NCBI RefSeq assembly: GCF_022581195.2
Contig: NC_061473.1
Span: 1,674,001-1,738,000, forward strand
Direction: 5' to 3'
DNA length: 64,000 nt
From: Helicoverpa zea
Lineage: Eukaryota > Arthropoda > Insecta > Lepidoptera > Noctuidae
Shown here: in pieces, positions 12,801 through 26,200 of the stretch
Numbering within the stretch: the stretch's first letter is position 1
Layout: every line of letters starts with the position of its first letter
Program-made: the position numbers and the translations under genes
The notes under the pieces: generated by a model
The model's input: the letters and a program-made list of their open reading frames with translations, nothing else
What the model was told of the DNA's origin: nothing
The model's database searches: none

Positions 12801-14699
12801 AGATTCGGGTGACAAGCTAGATAGATGATATGCAGTACTAATGCAGTCAAACTCAGAGTTATAATTGAATCGTTAATAATAGGGCCATTGGCATATTCGT
12901 CATGAAATGAAATGCGAAAACTATTTACACAAATTATTTTATTCCCTATCAATTTTAAACCTAAAGCCGTATGTTTCTAAGGTGATTATTGATTGACAAG
13001 TATAATTTGACTATCAAATCGGCCGAACAGACCTCCGGAAATATACTGATAATGCACACTTGTGTTTTATACTTAATTAATTATCAATAAGAACTAAAAT
13101 TTTTGCATTGTGTATGACGACAATCACATCACAGTTCATATTGATTTCTCTATTTGAATAATTTGGTAAATAGGTCAATTATTATGTAGTTTATTTTATA
13201 ATAAGACTTGCTGTTTTCCCGCGGTTTCACCCACGTCCCGAGCCTATATACTCGGGAATAGTGTAGTTACCCAACAGAGAAAGATTTTTCAAATCGAATC
13301 AGTTGTTTCGGAGCCTTTAGAGTACAAACGACAAAATAATATTTTCTCTTTAATATATTAGTAATGATACCTATCTACACTTTTGCGATCTATGTAAATA
13401 TATTTTTAAGCACAAGCAAGTGCCAAAGATGAAGTTTGAATTTAAATAATATCCATAAATATATCAATTCTCACAAAATTGCGATCATTTTAATAGAATT
13501 TCTGATGAGACAATACAATCCTACGGCGTTAGGACGCCATAAAAATATCTCGGAAGCCATTCAACGTGTAGGTACAGTCAACTACACAATGGTTTATCTA
13601 TCTACTCATACTGGCACACTACGCCTTCGTCAACACTATTGTCTTCACAAATATTTCCTAGGAATAAATAGATAAGTACTAAATCATTTTCAATAAAGGT
13701 CCAAGTTCACCAATATAAAGATCAGTGAAGTTTCTTTTAAAAGAACTGTTTTATACTTTGACGTAAACACTCATAGTAAGATAGAAAATGCATGTTGTTG
13801 ATGAACTTAAAATTGTAGGTTGTTTTCAATAAACTTTACAAATTAAAATAGTAACCAAAACTATTAACAAAATATACAGCCATCTTATAAGTGTAGCTAA
13901 TTTATAAAACAATATTGTGTTCAATTCAATATTTTTTGCAAGAAAAACAAAATACCTAGGATGTCGACCATTTTTGTCGCTGATGGTACACGGTACATAA
14001 ATAGGAATTAATCGCAGTTTGCTAAAGAAATACTTGTACATAAGAAACCGGTTAAGATCTGTGTATATTAGCACGTTTTCAGAGATTTTTTGTTTACGTA
14101 CAAAATCTATTTATAAAGGACACACCTCTCGATTAAGTAATTTCGATTTTAATTCAGCATTTACGTTCAATCCTATGCTTGATATTTTTTTTAATTCTAG
14201 TTTTTTTTTTTTTTCATTTTATTTACCTATTTTGATTTATCAAAAATAATATTTGTTTTAAAAATACTAGTCTCACATTTGTTTGAGACACTTATTTTAA
14301 TATTGTAAAGTAAAATAGAGGTTGCATTAGCAGATTAACCTTTATTAAATAATAATTAAAACCCAAAAAAATAAATGAGAAATAATGCTTACGTATTTAA
14401 TTCACCCATTTTTAAACACCGATCAAAATTACAAGACATCTCGATGCAATTTAACACAAACTCCATCAAATAATAAATCAACACTTATTGCTTCACTAAT
14501 GAACTAATTTCTATTATTTTGTTTTACAAAACTAATATGAATTTCCCTAAACAACGCGCCTACATTGCACTGATAAACGAAAATTATTGTCTTCAGTCGA
14601 CGGCCATTATGTTCTAAATTCAAAGTTCGCGGTAATATAAACTTTTTTTTTCTTACCAGCCATGGCTGCATGACACTGCCTAAGTCTTCCTTTGTTCAT
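6874..14699 (-). CDS. MFS sugar transporter, Tret1-like (gene C)
   Basis: Complete gene, 483 residues. Coding exons in gene order: 14699-14657 (MNKGRLRQCHAAMA), 12466-12234, 11882-11729, 11230-11061, 10674-10554, 10211-10110, 9523-9465, 9061-8906, 8332-8150, 7104-6874. Phases close (1452 nt). Predicted 12-helix sugar porter of the plasma membrane. Seen: LVMGALNVWPSY (helix 1), MFGRR, FISEVAEDAIRGG, ESPVYLL after helix 6, KAGRR, IPYVLLAEVF and VPETKGLSNAQIQ. It is the most diverged member: it has two introns not found in A or D (in the helix 4-5 region and inside helix 7), the longest Glu/Lys-rich central linker exon (102 nt), and FESQ where the others have FLPE. The helix 7 motif reads FMGIVPVQVYA instead of QQxSGxN. 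Head to tail with gene D. Confidence 0.9.
7360..7560. repeat. Unclassified dispersed-repeat-like stretch in gene C intron
   Basis: A run of phrases such as TTTTAAGATCTACAACTTTTC and GACCTCGAATAACTTTTGAC. It resembles old repetitive sequence seen in moth genomes, but I cannot name the family. No open frame of note. Confidence 0.3.
7812..7946 (+). mobile_element. SINE fragment (tail part)
   Basis: Matches the window-wide SINE tail: GGTAACTGGGTTGAGGAGG, GCAGTCGCTC, then GACTGGAAGC..ACCCCAACATAGTTGGGAAAA. It lies in the last intron of gene C, opposite to its transcription. Confidence 0.75.
9159..9205. repeat. Perfect 20-bp-arm hairpin
   Basis: GGGAAGAAATATTACAAAAC pairs exactly with its complement 7 bp later. 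It lies in the helix 7 intron of gene C. Function unknown; it may be a remnant of a foldback element. Confidence 0.7.
9650..10082. mobile_element. Composite LINE tail, CTGT microsatellite and retroelement end
   Basis: 9650-9822 is a decayed LINE 3' end (ATGGATGGATTGTGTGAAAG ... GGAGAAAACATGC). It is followed by AATATTATAAATG, a CTGT microsatellite (about 9856-9882), CTGAACCGATTTGTGTGAAA and a GCGAACGAAGTCGCGGGC end, the usual termini of a common moth retroelement. Intron of gene C. Confidence 0.6.
13201..13372 (+). mobile_element. Retroelement tail, CGCGGTTTCACCC family
   Basis: TTTTCCCGCGGTTTCACCCA followed by ..TCGAATCAGTTGTTTCGGAGCC and TTAATATATTAGTA. The same family occurs at 21296-21710, 37315-37450, 48507-48713, 50199-50420, 53532-53730 and 54352-54535. 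Large first intron of gene C. Confidence 0.6.
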
Positions 14700-17276
14700 G
14701 TTAATTCACTAACTAACGTCTATGGCCACGCTGCTTCCAACTAATAGTAACTTTTTGGCAAATACATTATTACATAAATGAATTAGAATACACAAAGATG
14801 TGTAAACCAAACTCTGTGAGTAAATATTTTATCTTCTGATAACAGAGATGTCATTCTTATCTGTAGACTATCTGTTTGTGATGTACTGATTTTATAATTA
14901 AAGTTTTTTTTTTGTTGAATAAATATGTGTATAATTTTTTTTTGTTTCATTTGTTCTCGTTGCTGGCTTCGGTCTGATAATGTTTCTGATTAAATATCTA
15001 TCTATATTGTTTTATGAACTGGAAATGCGTGGGCAGTCCCCCACCATTTTGCCAATAGATTGCGTGAAGGTCATTTGAAACTATGAAAATAAAACATGAT
15101 CCTGTAGGTATGTTAATTTTTTAGCGAAGAGACGATCAAAAAATAATGTTGATTAAAAACTAATGGAAAACGTCCACGTGCAAATTTTAAGTTGCAGTAG
15201 GTTAACTCTGTATTATCTTTGAACTGGCTGAATGTCTTTTCGCTTATGTGTCTTACTTTACGAGTTGATTTGTGTCCTTAACATAATATGTATAAAAAAA
15301 ACCTTCACTTCATTATGTAATCCTGACTGTGATCCCTATTTTATAGTTTTACTTAAGGGATACTTACAATCTAGTTTAATAACTACTCTTCTCAGTTTGA
15401 GTGCGTTTATACTGCCTTGATGACAAAATCGTCGGACAACTCAATAATTTGGTCAATTTATCTCTAGCTATTCCCGCTAGACAGTGAAAGACATTCTATC
15501 TTTGCACATTTTCACAAGTATTTTTATATCATCATCGTCTTCTTACTATATTATATCCCGTTAATATAGGTATTCGTGCATATCTTCGCCTCCTACCATC
15601 TGTTTTGGGAATTATTTTTGGATCATCTTGGAAGGTATCAAGTTAATCAGGTACTTTTTCCCAGTCTCTTTAGAACTGGTTTTTCTGTCAATATTTTTGT
15701 TCAGTGTAGCCATAAAATAATCACGACAGATACAGTAGCTATTTGCTCGAGGCGTTTTTTAACATTTGTTCAAATAAAGCCATTTATAGTCTTTGTAATG
15801 TGAGATTCCATATTAAATTATGGTTTTATTACTTACAAGACTAGACGCGCCCTTCGACATCGTCTATAGTGTAAAAAAGCCATATACAGCATAATATAGG
15901 AATTAAGCTAATCAGTAGGTATAGTGATTGTCTTAACTTGTAGTCTTTCACTGTACTTATTAAAAAAAAAAGCTCGATTCAAATCATTCGAGTCTTCTAT
16001 ACAGATTTTTTGACCAAATTTACCGACAGCACCTGTATGTTTGCATTAGATAAATTATTAAAACCACTATATAGATTAAGTAATGTAATGAGTTATTAAT
16101 ACAAACATAGACTATAATTTATGTATTTGTCTTACTTTTGAAGGTGTCGTGATGTCTGGAAACTCTAGAATCTTAATCTTGTTGCTACCTCAAGCTCAAT
16201 TCAGTCCTTTGGTTGTCCTAAGTTGGTACTTTGTTTAAACTTGAAAATATATTTGATGAATAGTGACGTTTATGTTTTCGATGAACTTGGGCCCAGTATT
16301 TATTTATTTTTAGGATGTAAGTAGTAGCTGTTTGCCGATTTTACGAATATATTTTTTTTTTCTTGTTATAAGAATCTGATGGAAAGTTCAAAGGGATTGG
16401 GTAGCTATAAAAATAATAAAGAAATGAAACAAAAGAGGGTTTAATTCAAATATATTTTTCAGATCTCCTAATTCTAAGATATATAATTACAAAACTATTA
16501 CAAATTCAACACTTAAAGTTAAACATTATACATTATATCCCGACATTATATATATATATCTTTTCAAAACTCAAAAATCATTTAGTCGAACTTTGCCGCT
16601 AAACAACACTTACTTCTCCGTTTCCGTTTTAAAGCTAGAATACAAAAGACTAGCACTTTATCGATATCCCACCACCAATAAAAGGGATGTGAAGTAACTC
16701 TATACTACTTATTTATTTTTCGTTTATGCATTATGCAGTTCACACTTTGTAATCATTATAAGGGGAAAAATCATACCGATATTTATCTCCGATTTGTTTT
16801 AAATTTTCTCTTAATTGATGTATACATTTTAAAACAATTCATTAAAATGAACATTAACATTCCCTTATTAAAGCCTAACTACATTTATTATGAGATTTTA
16901 CATACTATTATGGACTACACCTTATGTTTAACATAACTATCTCAAGGAAAATTTCTTCGTAAATCCTTTGATTTTCATCTCACTACAATATGACGAAATT
17001 ATTTCGCAACAATCACATATTTCACAAACATGTATTTCACTGTTTAGATAAACCTTATCTTAGACATTTAAAACATTAAATGCTGCCAACTGACATTGAA
17101 AAAAGTCACCAGACCAAACTCGTAAGTCACCAGACCAACTGTAAGTCACCAGACTGAGAAAAAGTCACCAGATCAAGCGTAATAAGTCACCAGACTACAC
17201 GTAACGAATTGTGACCGATAAGGCGTATGATCTAAAACAAAAATGCTACCTACAATATCATGAACAACATCAATCT
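14700..17276. other. Spacer between gene D 3' end and gene C start
   Basis: About 2.6 kb with no supported exon. Its left end should hold the promoter of gene C (- strand) and its right end the 3' UTR of gene D, including the 11-bp repeat cluster at 17103-17194. Confidence 0.55.
17103..17194 (-). repeat. Five copies of TCTGGTGACTT in the likely 3' UTR of gene D
   Basis: On the + strand AAGTCACCAGA (one copy AAGTCACCAGA with a T after) begins at 17103, 17124, 17143, 17162 and 17184, spacing 19-22 bp, with unrelated spacers. It starts about 83 nt past the stop codon of gene D, so the sense mRNA would carry UCUGGUGACUU five times. This could be an RNA-binding or regulatory array, or a short local amplification. 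Confidence 0.8.
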
Positions 17277-20200
17277 CTAGCTTAACTCTAATGCTTTTCT
17301 CTTACTCTTCTTCACAAACAAAGCTTGGATGGCGTCTACAGATAATCCTTTGGTTTCTGGTAGATAGAATACGCAGTAACCAGCTCCTATGAAGCCAACT
17401 ACTGAGAATGCATAGAATAGAGGCGCAAATCCTACTTCTTCGACGACTGGGGTAAATATGACCATGGTGACGAAGTTCATGGCCCATCCACTAGCCATGA
17501 CTATGCTGCTGCAGAGCCCTCGGACCTGGAAAAGGGATTTAATCATATTTTAGATGATATCACCAGTTTCTTTAGTGATCACGGTGACTTGAAAATATTT
17601 GTAAAAGTACGTCTCGTGTTATCGTTTCTTAAGAATATGCAAACTCTTGCACCTGGAGTGCTGTTTGATATAATTGTTGGAATATTTGTTCGCAATGAAA
17701 TGAATACATGGTAATGTAAATAATTAATTTTTTTTATTTTCCTTAGCGACGACATTAAAAGAATTGCTGGTCCAGAATGGCAACGAATAGCCCAAGACCG
17801 AGATAAATGGAAAGCTTTGGAGGAGGCCTTTACCTGAGGGGGGTCCCAGTACAGTAAATTGTTACTGCCTACGGGCTTCAAATTAGTAAATTAGTAAATA
17901 AAAATTAAATGATTTCAATTTAGATAGCTAATAATAGTCGTTACTGTTTTGTTAATTTAGTTTAGGTAAAAAACAAAAGTGTAGATAGTTTTTATTACTG
18001 GAAATATAAGGCTTTTTTTTATTTTTATTTTTTTATTATTTTAATGTAAATAATCTTCGGGCCTATTAAATATTTCTGGCGCAGTAGGTTAAGGATGGAA
18101 AGAGATTCTAAATGCAGTTGAATCAAATATATAATTCTTCAAAAGGATTTCCGTTACAACAGTGACCCAGATTTTTATTCGGAAGTGTACCACGTTCAGA
18201 TAGAGGGAAAATACGAAGATATTGAATCAATAACAAGTACTGATGAGATCATTGATATTATCTAGTACTGTTCGGTGAATTTGATTTGATGTTGCGAAGT
18301 GCCCACGTGGAGTTGTGACGATGTTTATAATATATTTAAAGAAGACACTGATATAGTACTGCAGTGAGCAAATAGTACTGCTTGCTTGATAATTTTTTCA
18401 ACATTTTTTATCACTATATAAGAATGTAAGCAAACCAGTTTCATGTCTCTTAACATTGAATGATAAGATTTGAATGTGTGATTATTTTTCCATTCAATCA
18501 ACGAATGTCATCATAATTAAAATAAAACATAGATATAATCTAAAACTGCAAGAGTACATGCATTATTATCGAGCAGTTTAGCTTTGAATTTTAAGCAAAC
18601 GAAACAGTTGATAAACTCACACTCAAAATATTGCTTGTTAAAGTATAACAGGTGTTCTTATTAATAAATAGTAAGTACAGCTTAACGGCTATCATTGGGC
18701 ATCTTTGGCAGCCATTACGGGTAGTCAAAAGCCTACTGGCTTCCTAGTCTTAGACTTACTAGTCTGACAACCAGTCTTACCTAGAGGTATTGGGTTGCTC
18801 GGGTAACTAGGTTAAGGAGGTCAGATAGGCAGTCGCTCCTTGTAAAATACTGCTGCATCCAGTTACACTGGAGGACGACCCAACACAGTTGGAAAAAAGC
18901 TAGGCAGATGATAATAGCTTAACAGCCCTTTGCTGACGTTGCAAATATATACCCAACAAATGATAATAATGAACAATAGAATGGTAAAGATACTCACTTC
19001 AGGCAAGAACAACTCAGCACTGAGGACATAAGGAATCACAGCGACTCCCACGTTGAAGATAAAGCTGTAAACATAGATGGTGACGGCCGTGAACCAGTGG
19101 GGAGCCCAGTGCCATTGGATCTGAGTTCCTAGTACCATCGTGCAGACGCTCGCGAAGAATGATGTGCTGATCATCAGAAACTGGAACAAGTAATCCATGT
19201 GCTTAATGATAACCTGGTACTTTGGGTATTGAATAATGTCGATGGGATATCAGAGATACACCAGAAAAATATATTTTTAATTTATTTGTGCAACTCCAAT
19301 TTTTTTCAACTTCAGGACAGTTAACGAACTTCCAAGCTTTTGAGAGCTCATAATTCATTACAAACGTTCAAGTAACCAATATAAATTTCTTTCATTGTCC
19401 TCTTTATTGCCTAAATTACTTCTTTTTTTTTAAATTTTGGTTTTATTTTAGATTCACGAAATTCAACCCGATCCTTATCATGTACTGACTGCATCAAGGG
19501 TATCTATCTGTTCAATAGCTTATACCATTATCTACACTGACCTAACATTTCTTTTATGTATTTCATCAACTCATTACTCACCTTCCTCCCAAACTTGTCA
19601 ATAACGAATGAGCACAGCACACTAGCCACCAGCAAGTCTATCGCCAAGAATATGGAGCACTGGTTGGAGTCCATCAGAGGAACTGCCTCCTTGAACAGCG
19701 TCTCAGCATACACTTGGAGCGCTATGTTCCCCATGAGAATCATGGTCGCCATGCACGCTAGACTCGTCATTAGTGCATTCATTGAAGTTTGGGATTGTTC
19801 TGAAAATATTGTTAAAGTTATTATTTAGTTTAGTTTTTTTGCAAAGGTCTCTTTACCAAAGGTTCTTAAGTATGACATCGGTTTTCTCTACATTCTGCAT
19901 ATATTATATACTAGCCACCCGTCCCGGCTTTGCACGGGATAACAGTATTTTATGCATCTCTCTCAGTATTGATTGTAAATAGTGAGTATTTAATGGATGT
20001 TATGTTTTAAAAAAAACCGCATCAAAATCCGTTGCGTAGGATTGAAGATTTAAGCGTACAAAGGGACAGAAAAAGCGACTTTATTTCATAACTACTAAGT
20101 TATAATCTGCTTTTTTTAAGATTCTCTTTTTTGATTTCAGAGTAGACAATATTGTCGTCCACTCAAAAATGTTGCTGTTGTTATTTAGTCTCTAACATCA

Positions 20201-23200
20201 GTAAAGTTATAACATTATTTTTGCTCAGACTTTACAAATCTATAAAGTACAGAACAATAATCTAGATCTAGACATATTCTTTACGAGCCAGTAAGTAGTA
20301 GTTTATTGAATAAGCTGGTGTTTAGCGTTGTATCTTGGCTGAATTATTTGCAGCAACTCGTGCGCCGGTCGGCCCACGATTTTATCGTTGTACTAGCTCT
20401 GTTTCACGGTTTCAATCGTTTCATTTAGTCTTCGAAACGCTAACTTGGGTTGGTACTTTATTTGGGATTAACGTCCATAAGAAGAACAGTTTTGTAATTT
20501 TTATTTTGCTGTATTGGACCACAGCGGTTATTCATAATAGCCTCATTAACCAGAAACTTTACTTCTAAATGGCTTCTTTTCAAATTCCTGTTATATCTAG
20601 GACAGTTAACTCCAGTAGATTTTGCAAGAAACATGTTCAAACAAGCAAACTTCAGTCTTATTATAATCATCGGCAAGGATATTGAGCCCTGACCTTCACC
20701 TGCGCAGAAGTGATTTATTGGTTTATTGCCTTAAGTGTACAGTGCGCAAAGCGATCCCCACTCTTCCACCGAGAGCTCATTATCCGTGCCGATAACTATA
20801 CTACTGTAAATTTTGAACTCTTGCTAGGGCCACTTGCTCTTAATTCCTTTAGCCAATTTTAGTTTAACTTACTCAAGAATTGCCATTCTGAGAGCTTTGG
20901 CGCTGGTGGTTGGCTGTCTATCAACTCCTTGGTGATTGTCACATCTGAAACAAAGCATTCCTTTAGTTTTTTTTAATGAATTCAAACACATAAGACATGA
21001 ACACTGGAGATAAAAGGGACGTTGGAGCTATCTCCCGAGTAGTCAAATTGGCTTTTCATCTAAATTATTGAAATGATCATTCATCTAAATAAATTCAGCT
21101 ACCTTGAATGAAAAACCTGTCTTAGTATATTTAGCTCTCCACTTTCTCTTGAAACCCTTTTCAAATCCAATACGCAATTACACACCTACAGAAAATAGGT
21201 GTGACAAATTACGCCCATTAAAATGTCACTATATTACACATCAATTAACATTATTAACGTCATACACAATTGAATCATTGAAATATATACGTTACTAGCC
21301 GTTCCCCGCGGTATTACCCGCGCCCGGTGTATTTTTTGCCGCTCTGGTACATGGTGAGCAGTAGCGTCTACCTACACTTGGTATTGGTATATCTACTCAT
21401 ATAAGTTATGCTACCCTGGTACATGGTGAGCAGTTGCATCGAAATTTCGTTATTCGTATACTTTACTAAGGTGAATTATGCTGTCCTAGTACTTTACTTT
21501 TGTGGTTCTGCGGCATTCCGTAAGTTAGTTTTTGTCTAATCACTCCCGTCCCGGGAATCTTACTCGCATTTTTTTTTTCCTTATTTACTCACCGTTTAGA
21601 CCTACCCTGGACTACGACAAACATTTTAAAACTTAAATCAGCTCAATCGGCCCAGCCGTTCTCGAGTTTTAGACTAACGAACGGCCATTCATTTTTATAT
21701 ATATAGATGACAATGACAATGCCATACACCTTATTCCGATTACATAAAGTCACGTGGTCACGAGAGACTCATAAAGGACAATAAAATTAATTGTATGCCT
21801 AATAATAAACATTGAAATTATATTCACATATTTGCTGAATTCAATTGTTTTATAAAACTGACTTTAAGCTTGACGTCACGGTAAGACGATTTTCTTGTTT
21901 CTAGATAAAATCAAGTCATGAATGAGTTGTGAAAACTCTGTCGTTCCGTATAGTTGAAAATATCGAATATATCGGGCGTGTCGTTCATAATCACATTAAA
22001 TGAAATCCGTTAATATACTGGTTAATATATGTCGATTAACACAAAGATAAAAGAAAAACACAAAGTAAATGGAATAAAAATGTGCAAAAATTAGAACACC
22101 ATATAAAAGTCAGTCATTACAAACAACTGAAATTCTCCCTTGAAAACTGACAGCTGTCAACTGATCAAAACATACGATACTCCTAACTTTATCTCTGCTT
22201 ACACATGATGTTGTAAATTATAAAAACGAAAAATGACTCCTGTGGTTAAACCACTGAATGGATTAGGTTATTTTTTTTACAATTCGCCATAGAATATCAT
22301 AAAGTATATGCGATATGATTTAATGTGATTGTGAACGACACACCCGATATATAATACATTTTCTATTATAATTATAAGCCTATAACATCAAGTTCACACA
22401 TCAAGCGATCACAGATCATTGCCCCATTAATTTTTCTCGTAAAGAATGTTTGTAATTTTATTTCTTCCTGCCTGTACTGTTTCACTACTAGCCAAAACCT
22501 CCCTTCATCTTCACCCCTCCCAAACCTACCAATGATTCCATCAATTTCAGAGTACATATCTATTCTAAATCTCAATGCCACATCTAACCAAAGAGCTGGA
22601 GATGCCTATGAATGTTGCAATGCATCAAGCAACAGAACGCAATAAATGGCGACATCTAGTGGACAAGATCAGAAGGAGTCACGATCCTCAGCAGTGAGGG
22701 AAACGACTAAGAAGATCTATTCTAAATCTCAATGCCACATCAACAGACATAAAAAAATATGTTTTATAATGCAACAAATTCCTACAGATCCACGTGGAAT
22801 TCTTAATGGCTGCGAAAATTTCCATAAAGTGTTATCTACTGAATTAATACAATATAATAAGTGTGATGTCATTGGGGCGGTAGACAGCTCGACTTATCAA
22901 CCCTGTGTTTGATGTTTGAAAAGCTGACGAAATACAAATATTGAGGACGAGGGTGGAGACGAGATAGGTTAAAATAGATGACGATCTATGCATAGAACAG
23001 AGTGCTATACAATATGTACCTAGGTATTAATGATTCAGTGAATGAAACACACACCTACTTTGAGATATACACTATTATACCTAAATCCTACGGTGCGTCA
23101 GGACCTAACGAACAAAGAACTCAAAAGTTGCAAAAGCACTACTACTTGAGCTAGGACAAGCACTCTTTAGCGCTTCTTCAGTCGAATTATTTATTTTTCT

Positions 23201-26200
23201 TTCGTTATTCTCTTTGCCATACTCTCCCTTCTATAAAAAGTTGCTATTTTTGTGATAGCTTTGATTCTCTTTTCTGTCATCGCGAATCTTACTCGTCGAA
23301 ATTATATCAAACTCAACTCTAAAAATTCTTTGTCAATAGTATTAACATTTTCTGTCCTTATAATACTCAGCCTAGTACCTACAATGATCTCGTCTGAAAA
23401 ATATTCAGAACATCGCAATTTTCACTATCATATAAAACAAATAATGTATTTAACTTTACATAACTAAAATTAGCAAATACATCGTCCATGTGATTTGAAC
23501 AAATGTTGTTATCTCATATCGTGTGGTGCTGTTATTATGTCGGCTTATTTTGATGTAATAGTAGCTAGTTATAGCCGTCAACTATGTTAAGGTAAACTAG
23601 AACACAGACTCGGAACAGTTACATTATTTAATTTATTCCCTTTCCTCTCAATCCATCCAAAGGTTGTCTGTAGGAGATCGCTTTTAGCGATAAGACCGCC
23701 CATTGTGCCACCTAAATCCTAAATATGTAGTTTTTCTTTTTTAAATTTTAATTGGTGTAATATCCATCTATCTAATATCCTCCAAATTGAACTACGGTCG
23801 CAGAAGACACTAAAGTAAAGAAGAGTTACTGAGGCCCGTGCGTAGACGCAGATACATACAGACACACTATCAAAATGTGATTGGACAGCAATCCGATTAG
23901 CACGTGAAAGGGCCATCAGGCACTACGCTCTATTCTTTTAGCCATAAGACCGCCAATTGTGTCATCTAAACTTAAAAATATTTCCGTTTTTTGTTTTGTA
24001 ATTTAAATTGGTGTACATAATAAAGAATACTGACAGTCTGTATACTCTTAAAATTGAAGGAATCTCGATTATTGATGTTCTCAATTTGTTGGGTTAATTT
24101 TTTTTCTGATTGCGCTGAGTGGTTCCCGAGGGAGGGCAGTTGAAGCCAATGGTGGAATCTAATTACCATGCTCTCCTTCCAGAATCTTCTCAAGCCTGGG
24201 GTCCAATTGGAGCTTGATCTTTGCTATTTCCACCTCAACTTCTTTGGAGGTCACCTTCACTTGCCGGTAGAAGGCTATGGATTCTGCCGCTTCCTAAAAC
24301 AATGGACTTCAGATCAGAAGAAAGCTTTTGCAAAGTTGAAGTCAGTTGGGATATTGTCGTGTTTAATTTAGTTGCATAAAATAAGAGGTAGCTTACCTAT
24401 TGCTAAAAATAAGATAAGTCATAATATACCTACATCAAATTTTTCAACGATTATCGATAAATAAACTGTATGACAATTTAAAAAAAAAGTATAATAACTG
24501 GTATAATATTTTTTAGTTAGAAATAATAACATGGTAACCAACGCCATCTATTCTAACACATAAGAACTATTTAAAAAGCAATATTTTAGTAGTGCATGTT
24601 TGAATGTTTGGTGATGACAATTCTCAAGAATAGGAATACTGAATGCAACCGTTAAAAATCTAGCAAGGTCCATTGGGACTTTTTAAGAACTAGAATATAG
24701 CAACAATCTACAACGATTTAAATGAAACTAAAGACTAATATTTCTGAGCCTTCAGGTGTTTTTGCACTTATCATCATTATCATAAGATTATGTACACACG
24801 CAGTTTTTTTTAAACTAACTTCATTCAAAGAAAAGAAAGAACATCCTTGGCAGTCGTTACGGGTAGTCAGAAGCCAGTAAACCGTACGCCAGTCTAACCA
24901 AGGGGTATCGGGTTGCCCGGGTAACTGGGTTGAGTTCAGATAGGCAGTCGCTTCTTGTAGAACACTGCTGGTACTCAGCTGAATCTGGTTAGACTGGAAG
25001 CCGACCCCAACATGGTTGGGAAAAAGGCTCGAAGGATGAAGATGATTCAAAGAAAAGAAAGCTCATACAGACCTTCTCCCTTCCCCTCTGCATCAAAAAC
25101 ACCGGAGACTCCTTCAGAAGCGCCAACATCACCAGATACAGAACCGACATTGACAAATGAAGGTAGACCACCACATCATAGTTCAGGTATCCCCCGAAGA
25201 TATATGATATTAACAATCCGAGGAAATATGAAGATACTATGGTCGACATCATGGCTCCTCTTATGGAGTCTTGAGATATCTCTGATATGTATATAGAGGA
25301 GATTGCCTGTCCGGCTGTGCTGAAGCCTGCTAGAGCCATGGCTGTGAGGATTAAAGGCACTGATGTGGTCACTGAGATTATCGTCCAGGTAAGCTGTGGG
25401 AGAGAGAAACATTTATTAGTACCTAAAGATAAAGAAAAGTAAGTTAAAGAACCGTATAGAGTTATGTACATCTATATTATTCTGGCTTTTAAATAGCTTT
25501 GTACATAGAAACCTAAAAATTCGGTTTTGTACCTGGGAAGTCTCCTGTACAATTATTAAATTCAAATGTTTGTTACCTATCGAAAAGAGCTCTTTATCAT
25601 TTTAAGACAGAAATTCAGAATCTAGAAATAGGGACTGTTTAATAAAAACTACATCATGGGTACCCTCAAATAAATGTGTCATTATTATATTGAACGCATC
25701 AATGACACATGCGTCCAATACTTGGAACCAAAACAATACTTTATGTACCGGGCGCGAGCATGCAGTTCAGTAGCCGCGAAATCAACTGCTACGCTAGTTG
25801 TAATGTGTCATCAACAAGTTTAGTTTTAGTGTCCAAGCATGAAGTTTCACTAATCAACTATACAACCCCTCTAGGGTCCGTTCACACAGACCGGAGCCGA
25901 TCAGCTGCGCGAGCATTAAAGAACATGCAATTGGAGCCAAGCGTCAAGATCGCGTATGCGCGATCGGAGCCGGTCGGCTCCTTTTATTATTTCACACTGA
26001 GCGCCTTCGAGCCTTCTTAATGACAAAAGCAGTGCACATACAAAAATAAACCTTACTACAAATACTATAAGTACTCGATTTTCAACGTGTTAAGAATTTG
26101 CTCTTCTATCCGAGCCGGTCTGCCTGAACGGACCCTTAATCCCAAATTAACTCACCACATAAGGCAATCCAAAAAGCATAGCACTATACTTCCTCCCCAT

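Noticed and set aside
17103..17194. CRISPR-like array (short repeats with unique spacers)
   Set aside because: Repeat is only 11 bp, spacers about 8-11 bp, in an animal genome with no cas genes.
20335..20568. 77-codon + strand open frame starting MAELFAATRAP
   Set aside because: No recognisable domain, no splice partner, lies inside a gene D intron; likely chance.
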